From: Hibiscus mutabilis
Taxonomy: Eukaryota; Streptophyta; Magnoliopsida; Malvales; Malvaceae
Direction: 5' to 3'
Length of the DNA stretch: 64,000 nt
NCBI GenBank assembly: GCA_019671005.1
Contig: CM033744.1
Location: forward strand, 40,054,022 to 40,118,021
Part shown: piece after piece, positions 23,596 to 35,112 of the stretch
How the letters are laid out: every line of letters begins with the position of its first letter
Position numbering within the stretch: the first letter of the stretch is position 1
Notes under the pieces: model-generated
What the model was told of the DNA's origin: nothing
The model's input: only the letters and a program-made list of their open reading frames with translations
Databases searched by the model: none
Program-made: the position numbers and the translations under genes

Positions 23596-24187
23596 TATAG
23601 GTGGCAAATGAGTTTGGTCGGGTTCGAGTTATTTCGGTTTGATTCAAGCTTAGTTGTGACTATATTTGGTTTCAATTCAATTTGGGTCATATTTGATCTG
23701 GTTCGATTTTAATTCGGGTCTATAATAATTTGGGTCGGGTCACATCGGTTCGATTATTTTTTGGGTCGATTGATATCAAGTCGGGTATTTTCGATTCAAT
23801 TGCTTTTGGGTCGGGTCAAGATCGATTCAATAGAAGATCGATATATTTCAGTCGGGTTTTCAAGCCAAATCAGTTTTTTACACCCATATATAGCTTTATA
23901 AAACCAGTATATTTGACTTTTTGGTGAGTTGTGCGGCAGTTCACATTAAATCTTTCATTATTTCTTTTAATATTTTTTTATTTAAATTGCCTTCAGTTCG
24001 GGTTACTTTCGGTTTGAATGAAATCTGTTCGGATCCATTCGGTTCGCTTAAAAATCGGATCAGTTCAACTAAAAATCAGGTCAATTTCGATTTATTTTGA
24101 ATTTAATTCGAATCATCATGTTCGGGTCGATATCGAATCTCGGATGAGGTAAAATCGTTTCGAGTCTCGGGTCAGTTGCCACCTATA
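23596..24187. mobile_element. hAT-type MITE with a TCGGGT-rich interior
   Basis: Perfect 12-bp inverted ends TATAGGTGGCAA / TTGCCACCTATA enclose 592 bp. The flanks AATAAGCA (23588-23595) and AATCAGCA (24188-24195) form an 8-bp target duplication with one mismatch, as expected for hAT. The interior is dominated by degenerate TCGGGTC / TTCGGTTCG runs. No transposase. Confidence 0.75.
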
Positions 24188-24464
24188 AATCAGCATGGTA
24201 TCAACGGATTTAAAACTCACACAAATCTTTACTGCTAAAATTGTAAGGGGCCCAAAGTTTATCTGGTTCTTAACTGAACTGAGATATTAATTAATCAAAT
24301 ATACAGACATAAAATACAAATTTCTAGAATTACAGATTTCAACATGCAGACTAATGTGCATCCTGGCCAGTATTCATGTAAACCACAATGTTGGACTGAA
24401 AAGCAACGCATGAGTACAGCCAATCCAGTGAGTTACGTGAGTGGTTCAGCTTATTGTTCAAAGT

Positions 24465-25960
24465 AAAAACACTTCTTTGAGCAATGACTTGCCCTTGAAT
24501 ATTTTTAATCGGGAACGTTGCCATTTGGACCTTACTTCAAGAGGCTTGGTCTTCGAAGTGTCATCCTTCGTTGCTGGAGGTAGCTTCGTAGAAGACTCTG
24601 ATACGTCCAGATCAGGGGCTATAAATTTCGTCACCATTGTCGCACTGGGCTAGGCTGGTTCCTCGGTGGTTGGTATCGAGAAGATGTCTCACCACAGTCA
24701 TTTTTCGTGTTCATATTCCTACCTTCCAACAATGCTATATGATTTCTTATCAAGTTATCCACTATGTAGTTTGAGCTTAGTCCATGTATCCCATCAAGCT
24801 TATTCTTTCTTCCCTCGTTGCCATATTGAGTAGCTTCATCATTTTCGAGTTTTTGTAATATTGTTGTTTCAGTGGGGGTTCTCACAATATTTTTCTCTTC
24901 TACAACTGACAATTGGGACTTTTTATTTTCAGTACTCCTGGCTCTGGCCATCTTTTATTAGAACTTAACTTGTAAGCTGGATGGATGCCGGCTTGTAATC
25001 TTCTCATGAGATGAAAGTTTTCTCTCGACATGATTTGATTTCATTATTTCCTCCCCATCATAGTTCAGAGCTTCATCTTCATGTGATTTCAGGTCAATAC
25101 TGGTTGGTTTGTTCAGCTCAAAATAATTCGAATCGCTGCTAGCAGAATCTTCCTCGTCAGAAACATCTTTACCTGCAGTTACAGCCTCGTTTAAAGGGAC
25201 AGACAGATTCAAGTGACTTCCTCTGATCCTTTCGTGACAAATAATCAGTACGCTTAGAAACTGAAGTGCCAATCTGTTTAGCTTGAAGGAAGGTCTCTAT
25301 TTCAAAGCCTAGTCTGTCCACTATTGAATTCAGTTCAGGAAAACCGGACTGAGCTTTATCTAGCTTCATCTGCATCTGCTCGTCAAGCCATGATTCAGAT
25401 ATATGAAAAATCAAACGATCATTGTCAGTCACTCCTGTCCAATCTTCATCGGATTTCTGTCTTAGTCTATGCACCTCCTGTTGGTAGCTTTTTATTCTCC
25501 TTGCAAACTCATCGCAAAGATCTTCCAAAAGCTTCATCGACTTCTTTTCCCTTTCAAGATCTTTCAAGGCATTAGAAAGAAAAGCTTTCAACTCAGACAC
25601 TTCCCGAGCCAACTTCCCTCGGATCGTTTTCTTAACTTTCTCTCATCTTCTAGTTCATCCCTTGCCGACTGTACAACAGCATGAACTCGGTCCTGTTCTT
25701 TACTCTTCCTAACTAATTTGTCTTCGGCAATCTGCTTCATCAAATCATCAATTTCGCGTCGACATGCTTGCTTATCTCGTAGCAAATCCTTGATCCTAAC
25801 ACGAGCATGATCTAATTCCTTCTTCAATGCTTTTATCAATGATACATTGGATGCATGTTGTTCTTCCAGACTCCAAATATGGTTTAGTACTTTACAGCAG
25901 TTCTGTAGATGTTTTGAGATTATAATGCGAATCACCGATTCTTCCTCTAAAACTTACGAA
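24465..25960 (-). pseudogene. Coiled-coil protein pseudogene copy 2 (At5g41620/At3g11590-like)
   Basis: Read on the minus strand: CCKVLNHIWSLEEQHASN, ALKKELDHARVRIKDLL, MKQIAEDKLVRKSKEQDRV, ARDELEDERKLRKRSE, LSNALKDLEREKKSMKLLED, DEFARRIKSYQQEVHRL, ISESWLDEQMQMKLDKAQ, SDSNYFELNKP, DGIHGLSSNYIVDNLIRNH, SPVRQW and finally PDLDVSESSTKLPP near 24600. This covers the main coiled coil to the C-terminus of the family. Breaks: a 10-base deletion near 25620 relative to copy 1, a frameshift near 25200, a stop at 24958 and a frameshift near 24650. The first exon is missing. It is a partial tandem duplicate of copy 1. Confidence 0.85.
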
Positions 25961-26284
25961 ACTGCTAGGTGTGGCTGCAGTATTATAAGATGCCACCTGA
26001 AAATGGAGGAAAGGCATGTCGAAACTCTAGATGTATTAGAATGTGAAAACCAAGTGGGAAAGGCCAACTAATAAGCAAACAATACAATGAGCGATTCCTA
26101 AGGCGGATCTAATTTAAGTAAGGCATTCCCGTGTTCAATTTCCACACTGTTATTTCTATTAATATCAATGTGTAAGAAATCCTACTTGAAAATGCTTTTT
26201 GTGATGGTTTTTATCTCAAATATCACCATACAAACTCGATTCTCAAATGTTTTCGTAAGACAAGCATGCTATATATTTATATGA

Positions 26285-26460
26285 CAATTCATTTCTGTCA
26301 AGTCATTTCAAGTTGTTTATCGCCAGTTAACTAACAGTTTTCATCTGCAGAGGGGTCATTTTGACCAAAAATAAAATATTGAGGGCTAAATTGCTTAAAA
26401 AGAATAAGGGCCAAAGTGACAATTCATTCAAACATTAAGGTCATTTTTTAGCATTATGCC
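26285..26460. mobile_element. One end of a Mutator-like MITE
   Basis: About 175 bases match 57385-57552 (CAAGTCATTTCAAG, TTTATCG.CAGTTAA, CTATTTTGACC-type run, ending TTATGCC). The other terminal repeat is missing, so this is a broken copy of the family at 57086-57552. Confidence 0.65.
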
Positions 26461-27625
26461 ATTTATTTTGTGATTATTTCATTAAGTTTGACGAGAAACT
26501 TCCGTGAAATTCATTTCATTCACAAAAGGAAGTGTACTAAATTTCTTTTCAAAATGTTCCTTTCGTTTTTGGACGTTACTCCTTATACGCCTTTTTTTTC
26601 ATTAAAAATTTGATACTTTTTTTTATCTTGAGTATTAGCATATTTATAAATTGAGTTTTTACAAAATTTACTATAAATTATAATTTGAGTTTCAATACTA
26701 ATTAATAGATTAGTTCAAGTGGTAAGTAACTTAGTATATTTCGTTGAAAGACTTATCTATTAAAATTAAATGTACAACGCGAATCAATCTAAATTAATTA
26801 AGACAAAACCTTAAAAAACAAGAACAATGTCAAGGAGAAGGGCTCTTGAGTTGTTTATTTTGTCCTTCGCTCGTATACATAGGCGGACAATAATGACCTA
26901 ATGGGTCAGAAGAGGTTTGCCTTTATTTTTTTTTTTTTTACAATTTTCACTAAATTTTACTTTGAAAATTTTTAATTAACTCCTTCCATTTTTTAAGTTT
27001 TCATTAAATCTCAAAATTTTTGAAAATTTTAAACCAAACTTTTAAAATTTTCAAAAAATTTAAGTAATCCCAATTTTTCCGAATCCGCCACCACTCCTAC
27101 ACCTTTCCGGTGGGCTTTTAATAGGTTGGTTTGATGGTGTTTTATTCAATCTTGAATCATTCTCAGATGGTGAAGGTTTAAAAAAAAAATGAGTTTTACA
27201 GATAATGGGTTGGCTGATGAAGGAGGTTGACAGGTGATTAATTCGACATCTTATTTTGATTGATCAAGGTGAATTTTATTTGGTTAAATATCACATTGCA
27301 CTGTTAGAAATTTATCGGCCGGATAATTAAAACAATAAGTTCCTCTAACGACGGCGACAAAATTGTAAAGATTTTTTCGGTGACCAAAATAAAATACCCT
27401 AAAAGTTGGATGACCAAATGAAATAGTTTCCCATTGTGTAAAAAAATTCTTTGTAAGAGGCTATTTGTCGTTTGCCTATTTGATTTGTCAAGCAGCGCAA
27501 CTTAAAAAGCATAGGCCTTGTCACACTGAATAACTCTAACCGGATAACATAACATCAGTTTTGAGCGAGAGGATTGAAATCCAATCCATTCCCGGTTTAC
27601 AGTGTGAGCTTAGGGTTTCTACATT
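26461..27625. other. Intergenic and 5' flank of the IF-1 gene
   Basis: AT-rich, with runs of AAATTTT-type sequence near 26930-27070. No coding similarity. The last ~100 bases probably hold the IF-1 5' UTR. Confidence 0.5.
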
Positions 27626-28489
27626 ATGGCTTCCCTCTGCTCCAATCTTCGCACTCCATTATCCTTTCCGGTTCAACATAAGGTTCCCACTTGTTTTTTC
27701 ATCAAGTAAGTCATCATCTTTGTGTAAATTGTTCTATAATTATATGCCCCCTTTCGGTTGATTTTTGTACTTCTTTCTGTTCACTGTCAAACTCCAATTT
27801 CTAAGATTCACTTTATGATACTTCTGCGTTCTGCTGTATATAATATGGGTTTGATTTAGTTTTGAATTTCGCTGTTGTTTTCTGTGTCTTACTCTTCTAA
27901 TTTTGTGGTTAATTGCTACTTTAATCTAATGATCAAGTGTTAATTTGTGTAAAGTTTTTCTTTTTAATCCAACCCCATATGGAAGCATTTGTCTGATGAT
28001 TCATGAAAAACTGATATCTTAGATAACCATTTCGTCATCAAGGATGGTGCTATTTCTAAAATTCGGATCTTGAAATGCTGTTCGGAAACAATGAAATTCT
28101 AAAACCTTAAGTTTCATTCTTTGTTTTACAGTGGCAAGGTAAAATTCAATCCGCGTAAGGTGTCGACGAGAACAATAACTTGCAAGAAAGCAAGCTCAAG
28201 GGGGCCTGAAACTGATAGGGTAGTCAGAAGTAAGTTTGAAAAAACTGCGGCGAAGCAGGATGACAAGAAATTTGTTCACGAAGGTTTAATCACCGAGTCA
28301 CTTTCCAATGGTATGTTTCGAGTTCTTTTGGACAATAAGGATTTAATTATAGGTTACCTTTCGGGAAAGATAAGGAAGAATTTTGTTCGTGTATTGCCTG
28401 GAGATAGAGTTAGAGTTGAAATGAGTCCTTATGATTCAACCAAGGGGCGAATAGTTTATCGGCTTCGTAACAAGGATGCAAGTGGATAG
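27626..28489 (+). CDS. infA: Plastid translation initiation factor IF-1, nuclear-encoded
   Basis: IF-1 binds the A site of the 30S subunit during initiation and here serves plastid ribosomes. Two exons, 27626-27705 and 28132-28489, join at AA|GTAAGT..ACAG|T to give 145 residues. The N-terminal ~65 residues (MASLCSNLRTPLSFPVQHKV onward, rich in S, T, K, R) look like a chloroplast transit peptide. The mature OB-fold protein follows: KFVHEGLITESLSNGMFRV, LLDNKDLIIGYLSGKIRKNF, VRVLPGDRVRVEMSPYD and TKGRIVYRL, close to bacterial and plastid IF-1. The ATG at 27626 gives the transit peptide; an upstream in-frame start in another frame does not join to exon 2. The frame is intact, so it is probably functional. 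Confidence 0.93.
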
Positions 28490-30380
28490 CAGGGTAGATT
28501 TCCCAAAAATCTATGCTGTTGCAATTTGTTAACATTCAGTAGGTATTGAGGTGAGGAACCTCCAACTATGAAAACAGGGTTCTGTGGAGAGTATATGAGA
28601 AGAAGCAATTTGATATCCTTTGAAAAGCACCTATACCGGTCAAACTTGATTCATCATGCTAAAGTTCACAGCTTATTGTGATCGAAGGATTAGTATGGTG
28701 AGTTTCTTTGTAACATGGCATCGATTTGGACAAGTATTGCCCTCTCTAGGAGCTTGGCTGATTTAAATATTGACGAGAATTATTCTTGTCTTGTAGCCTT
28801 ACTTTTGAAAGACGGAGTTTTATGATCACTTTCAACCTTCCTTTCAATTGTTTCAGTGAATTTATTTGTTTGTATTCTTTTTGATTGGCAATGTTTTCAT
28901 ATAGATTTACATATTAAAGAAAATTCATTGCACATGGAAGTACTTTTCAACCTTGATTTTCAGTTAGCTGAAAACTGGTGATACCACCAAGAGTGCTTAC
29001 GGGAGGTTTTAAGAGATATCTTGTATTAGATTATGTAGCTGCGTTCCAGACCATAGATTGGCTTACCAGGTTGTTGCAACTTTTCGAGTAATATGAATGG
29101 CTTGAGAAAGCCATAGCTGGTTATTGGTGGAATCTGGCTGAGCCATTGGAAAAGTACAGACACCAACAAATGCGAATGGAGTCTATCCGGCCCAACAGAT
29201 GATTGCCGAACTCGTTTGAGGGAAACTAGAACTGATAGAGGAGCAGCAGTGCTGAGCTATAGTTCCTTTCTACAAACATGACCCAAACTTGAATATAGTC
29301 TCTTATTTCTCTTCCTGTTATAGGCAGTCCAGGTGAAAAAACTCAAAAGGGAAATTTCCCTCAAATTGACTTGACCCTGCGCCTAGTAATTTGCCTTACG
29401 CTTTGAGGAGGCTTGGTTTGGTAGAAAATTGGAATGAAGAGAAGGAAGAAAGGAAAATGATTTACAGTGTACGGTCACTCAACTGTATATTAACAAATTT
29501 AGCTCATTAATTATATATTTTATCAATTTAATCTTAATATTAAATAAATCAACAAATTTAATCTTCTAATTTTAAAATTATGTCAATTGGATTCCAAAAC
29601 TTTTCACTGTTTCAATTATCACCATCCATATCAACTAACGCTCAACTTTTTAATAAATATGTGGATGTTTTCTTGATCCCAAATGTCGAATGCAGCTCAC
29701 ATTTTCTTCTTCAGCTTTTCAGTTTTTCGTTTTTCAATTGATGGAATTGCTTTTGAGCCTTGTAATGAGTACTATTGTTCCAAAAATGGTGGTTTTTTAT
29801 GTTAAAATGGAAGCTTTTCTTCTTTCTTTGGTTCTAGAAATGCTCCCTTCAATAATAATCGCAAGCAAAGAAGCCTCGTTTATGGATTTATAAACTTTAG
29901 CTTCTTGGTTTTCTGGAATTGGATTTAATTAATGGATTAAAAAGGAACTTGATTTCTAGACAAATTTACAGATCTAAATTCGAATAATTCAAAAATTACA
30001 GATTCAATCTGCTGTTATTCTTGTTTGATGCAAAATCTCGAGTTCAAACCTGGACAATCGTTTCCCTTGCCCCTAGTGAAAAGGAAGAGTTATGGTGAGG
30101 GCTGGTTGGGAACCCACATGTTCTTTGAGCTTTATAAGAAAACCCATGGCCAGGTCCAGTGATCAAAAGCAACAAGAAATCTGGAGTCAATCCAATATCA
30201 AGCCCAACCATTGATTTCAAGACTTAAGCTTTAAACAGTTGACAACATGCAATGCAGGTAAAGATAACGGCTGAATTTGTATTGGCGCTATCCTCCTACT
30301 TATCCATCTCCCAGTCCCAGATTATATCTGTGGCCATTAATAGTCATTTCAAAAGGTCTAAACCAGAACCACAGCTTTAA
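28490..30380. other. 3' flank of IF-1 and intergenic DNA
   Basis: No recognised coding sequence. The first few hundred bases are probably 3' UTR. Confidence 0.5.
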
Positions 30381-33300
30381 ATGAGACTGAAGCTAGAGAG
30401 CTGCTGCCCGAGAAAAATGAAAGGCATAACGCTGAGGGAGAGCAGCTTGGTTGTTCATCCACTGTTACCTCCATGTCCTAAAACTCCCAACTCTTTAACC
30501 TCTCATTTGCTTTCTTTCAATCTTGATTCTCTCTCCAAGAAGCAATCTTCCAAGCTATCTTCTCGCCACCAAAGCTTCCTTTTCTCCAGGTATACTTTCA
30601 TTTATTTTTCAACCCATTTAAGGGTCACTGGCTCACTGCTTTGGATCTTCTTTTTCCTTCTTGTTCTTTTGAAGTTAGGACCATGTCTATCTATTTGTAC
30701 CAAGAATTTTTGTTTTTATATGTAGGTGTTACAGAAATTGTGTTTTAAGCACATGTGAGGAGTGGTTTGGTGATCTTCTGCAAAAGGTCAGTGAACGTCG
30801 GCATGGACTGGTAAGGATTCTTAAATCAAGTTCCTTGCTGTTTTGTTTCAGTGAATTTCAACAAATATTTAGACAAGTTCAAAAGTAAAGTGCTTTTATG
30901 TGTTTATCGAAGTGCTTCATTTTTCTTCCAGGAACATAAGTATGTTGATTGCAAGAGAAGGGAAGAGAGTATAGCATTGGGGCACAAATCAGAAGATTGT
31001 AGTGTTTCATGTACCTGTTAACAATAACTTCAGAATTGGAGACTTTACAGCTACAGATTTGGCTGTCTCAACTACATTGTTCAACAATGCACTAAAGTTT
31101 ATGGTTCTTTTTGGGTTGCTCACATTCGAAGGCTCACTACCCGCAGTTGCTCTCCCGGGTATTGCTAGTGGATTGCAGTCAATTCCTTATGTAGGAGACC
31201 TTGGTGATATTAGCACAGGTTTTGCTTCAGTGAGGAAATCTCCCTTTAACTTCTATATTTGTTGCTTTTATTATTTAAATAAAGGCGTATGCATGGTTAT
31301 TCAACTTCGTTGTGGCGAACTTATAGAAAGTAGAAACTCTTCTGTTAACCATTTAGAACTAAACTGATCCCAGTGTTCTTTAAGAGTTGTAATGTTTAGG
31401 ACTTATCTTTTCAATCTAGGTACATGGCTGATGTGATTGTTATGGTTCTGACCACTCTCTTAGTTGTAAACATCAAATACTTACAAATTAACAGTTCTTT
31501 CAGAAGGAAAATGACTGAAGAAAACCAATGCTAAACTTCCTCCAGTAGTTTAAAATTTCTGCAAATATGACCACACAGCTTGAATGATAGTAATGGAAGC
31601 ATTTTCTTTTTTTTCAGGCATTCTTGCTGATATTTTTCTCAGAACTGGGAGACAAAACCTTTTTCATTGCAGTAAGACTGAACCCTTATTGTAATATCTC
31701 GCTTGGTTTGAGAAAGAATCTGTCAATCATCGTATTTGAATCCTTCTTTTCCTTTATTACATGTACACAAACTGTTGAGTTCACCCCAATTTGCATGTTT
31801 ATATATGCAGGCACTTTTAGCTGCTAGAAATTCTGCTGTTGTAACTTTCATTGGGACTTTTGGAGCACTTGCGTACGTTGTTCTGCCCATGCATGGTTAT
31901 TTATAAGTCCTTTGCATTTTTTAATTTCATTAAATGAGATGCTCATAGGTGTGTGCTTCTCTCAGAAAAGACATGGAAATGTCGTTTTAAATGATGAAGT
32001 GTTTATCTATTATGTGCAGGGCAATGACTATCGTATCTGTTGTTCTCGGAAGAACTTTTCACTATGTCGATGAAATCCTTCCGTTCAGGTTTTTCCCTTG
32101 AGATTTCTTGGTAGAATGAATGTGAAGACTTGACTCTGGTTTGATGAAATCCTTCCGAAATTTGTAGATCATGAAATTCATATTGCAAACCACTAAATGT
32201 ATAATCTTGAGACCTTTTCCAATATGTTCGACCTAGGATATTTGCAATGTAAACTTAATCAGTGGAAGAGTTGCAATTTTCTGCTCTTCTGAAAATTTTG
32301 AAGTATATCATTACACTTTTAAACAATCATACGGTTCAAAAAAGCTAGAATGACTAGATTGTTTTCAAAATTAGCTTGGACCAAGCATTTTTCTTATTCT
32401 GATCCTTAGTCTGGTCGGTTTGAATGTACATCTTTTTCTCTAACATCTGACTATTAATGCCCAGGATATAGCTGCAGTTTGCCTTCTGGTAATATTATCT
32501 TCCAACTTTTGAATTAGGCTTTATTTTTCAGGTAAAGATGGGAAAGCAAGCACATTATATGCTCAGGAGTGTAAGCTACTGTAAAAAATTGCAGGTATAC
32601 TTTGGAGTTTCAACATTGCTTGATGCTGCTTCAAGTGATAATCAAAAAGCAGAAGATGAACAAAAGGAGGTTAAATCACCCCTTGGCTTGGATATTCAAG
32701 CTCCAATATTGATACTTTTTTTTTCTTGTAAATGATTTCATTCCAGAGTTAATTTAATTGAGTTTCACATCTTGGGGTATCAAACAGGCAGAATTAGCAG
32801 TTTCAGAATTTTCTGGAAATGGAACTGGGATCTTAGCTGCTGCTAGCACTGTTATTAGCACTTTCTTCTTGGTTTTTGTTGCCAAGTGGGGCGATAAATC
32901 ATTCTTCTCCACGATTGGTTAGTGCCATTGCTAATTAATTTATCATAACTTCAATTAGTCATGAATCATTGCTCTCTTGTTATGCATGCTTCACAGCCAA
33001 CACTAAAGATCATTATTAAATATTGCTAATTGATAATTGACTTGTTTAGATCAGTGCAAAATACTTGGACTTTGTGGATGCACATCTTCAGTCTTAAAAA
33101 CTCAAGTTAATTGTCATCAGAAAAATACATGTTGATTACTTAAAATGATGGCAAAAGGCAATGTAATTGAAATCTGTTCCTGTGAATTCCAAAGCACTTG
33201 GTTTTTTTTTTTTTCTTGCTGTCAGGAAATCTGAAAATGAAATGTTTTGGAGCTTTCAATGAGGATTATTATCTAATCATAACAAGTTTAGCTGTTGAAT

Positions 33301-34205
33301 TTTCTCAAACCAGAGTCAGGTCCTCACATTCATTCTACCAAGAAATGCTGCCTCTCCATTAAGTATTTGTCTTTTCTTTTCATGCAGCACTAGCGGCAGC
33401 CTCTTCTCCTCTTGGAATCATTGGAGGCACACTGGCCGGTCATGGTGTCGCTACTCTGGTAACTTATACTTGAGCATAAAAGAATAAACACAAAAAATAG
33501 TTGTTCTTTGATTCCACATTGCACAGACTCTACTAGTATATTTGATAGTCCTGCTGCTACAAATCTTTTGTATTCTGTAAACTGCAATTGTGAAACATTA
33601 CTCATCTGAACAACCTTTTGACTTCAGTTATCACTTATCAGGACCCTTGTTACCCAATTTCCACTTCATTTTACAAAATCATACCGAAACAGAAAGACCT
33701 GAGTGACTTGCAAATTCTTTCTACAACTTGCTGTTTCGGGAGGATCTTTACTAGGAACATTCTTATCAGAGAAGGTAAAATTTAAGGTTTCAACCTTTTT
33801 CATCTGTTCGTCAAAGGACATCATGGGGTATTTCTTGCCCATATCCTGGATAGTTCAGTGCTTTCAGGCATTCTGCATAGATTTAGAACAACCCTCATAG
33901 AGTTCAGAGTGATTTTAAACTTAATGGTATCAGCATTTCAACCTTGTCTGATTCCTTTTTCTCATCAGGCCTAAATGGCAAGTTATTGCCATAAATCTCC
34001 TTAGTCAATGGTGACAGATATCAACTGCTAATTTTAAGCAATGAGTGATAATTTAGCTTTTTTGAGTGCATTTCATTCATCAAATGCAACTAAGAGTCTT
34101 CCTTTGATTCATGTGCAGGCCATTCCCTACATCGGCGGCGGTACTCTCTTTCTTGTCTTTGCTTGTTTGAGATTGTGGATTAGAGGGTGGGGGTTAAGAA
34201 ACTAA
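30381..34205 (+). pseudogene. PAM71/GDT1-like thylakoid Mn2+/Ca2+ transporter gene, probably inactivated
   Basis: PAM71 (UPF0016 family) moves manganese across the thylakoid membrane. Exons can be followed: 30381-30589, 30726-30810, 30932-31229, 31618-31671, 31811-31872, 32020-32088, 32465-32488, 32595-32669, 32788-32917, 33388-33458, 33727-33774, 34119-34205. Recognisable parts are YVGDLGDISTGFAS, FLLIFFSELGDKTFFIA, VVLGRTFHYVDEILPFR, DIAAVCLL, VYFGVSTLLDA, FFLVFVAKWGDKSFFSTI and ALAAASSPLGIIGGTLAGHG. Damage: exon 3 runs into TAA at 31019 and needs a frame change to continue; the segment between PFR and DIAAV is degenerate; the intron before 33727 ends in AA instead of AG; the second signature E-x-G-D-K-S reads KWGDKS; the C-terminus is altered. 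Transit peptide and membrane segments are otherwise family-like. It could still be transcribed. Confidence 0.8.
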
Positions 34206-35112
34206 AATCACATTCTTTGTGAAATTATTAATTAAGACTTAATTCTTTGCTCCTGTTATTGATTATATCTGCTTATAAAGTTACTGAATTAAATCTTAGC
34301 TGAAATTTGGAATCACAATGAAATACTCTGATTTCATGCATAGCCATAAACCCTAAAAAGTAATAATTGAATATAACAACATTATTCTCCAGAAACATAT
34401 GGACTAATTGAGAAAGATATCAACTGCAATGCAAAAGTGAAATTTGGATTGGGAATCTATTCCAGGAATAAAGCAATGACAAACCCTGTTTTTCTTTCAT
34501 ATCACATGATGAAATCAATTAAACCAAGAATCCTGAAAGTAGGCTAACTTGCATAGGAAATTTACGACTAATGAGAGAGGTCAACCAAGATATTGTAGGA
34601 TACCACTTCTGAAAATCAGGCTCCAGGGGGTGGTTCTGCTGTGCGGCACCTAAAATACGGCAAAAAACGGCATGACCAACCTAAAATATTTTCTAACATT
34701 TCGGTTGTGTCGTTGTTTAGCCGTAAATTAGCCTGTCGTACCTTAGACTCGCCCGGCTCCAGGGTAGCTGGTTCCAAGAACCTACTAATCATTATATGAT
34801 ATGAAGAATTTTGCTCAGCTTTAGCATGTGTAACAAAACTCAATCTCACAACAGCTATATGCAAAAAATAATCGAAAGAGGGTCAAACTGAAATAATACA
34901 GGCAACTGACTTGATTATGCCTGGACTGGATCATTATCCAGTTTGTAGCAGCATTTTTATCGATCAATGTTCAAACTTCCATTTCAAAAAGAGTGCTACA
35001 TTTACTCTCAGTGGGGGAAAAGAAAGAAAATTGACATGGAAAAGTAATTTGTATATAAGAACATATTACCCCTATCATATGTGAAGATAATAACATAGCT
35101 CTCGATAAACTC
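34206..35112. other. Intergenic between convergent PAM71-like and EFL1 genes
   Basis: Presumably holds both 3' UTRs. A GC-richer ~150-bp insert at about 34612-34765 has GGCTCCAGGG near each end and ACGGC/GCCGT pairs, and may be a small repeat. Nothing else seen. Confidence 0.45.

Noticed and set aside
27626..28489. Plastid DNA insertion carrying infA
   Set aside because: The gene has a transit peptide and an intron and no other plastid sequence around it, so it is an established nuclear gene.
29040..29330. Possible exon-like stretch downstream of IF-1
   Set aside because: A partly open frame exists but has stops, no splice-site support and no recognisable family.
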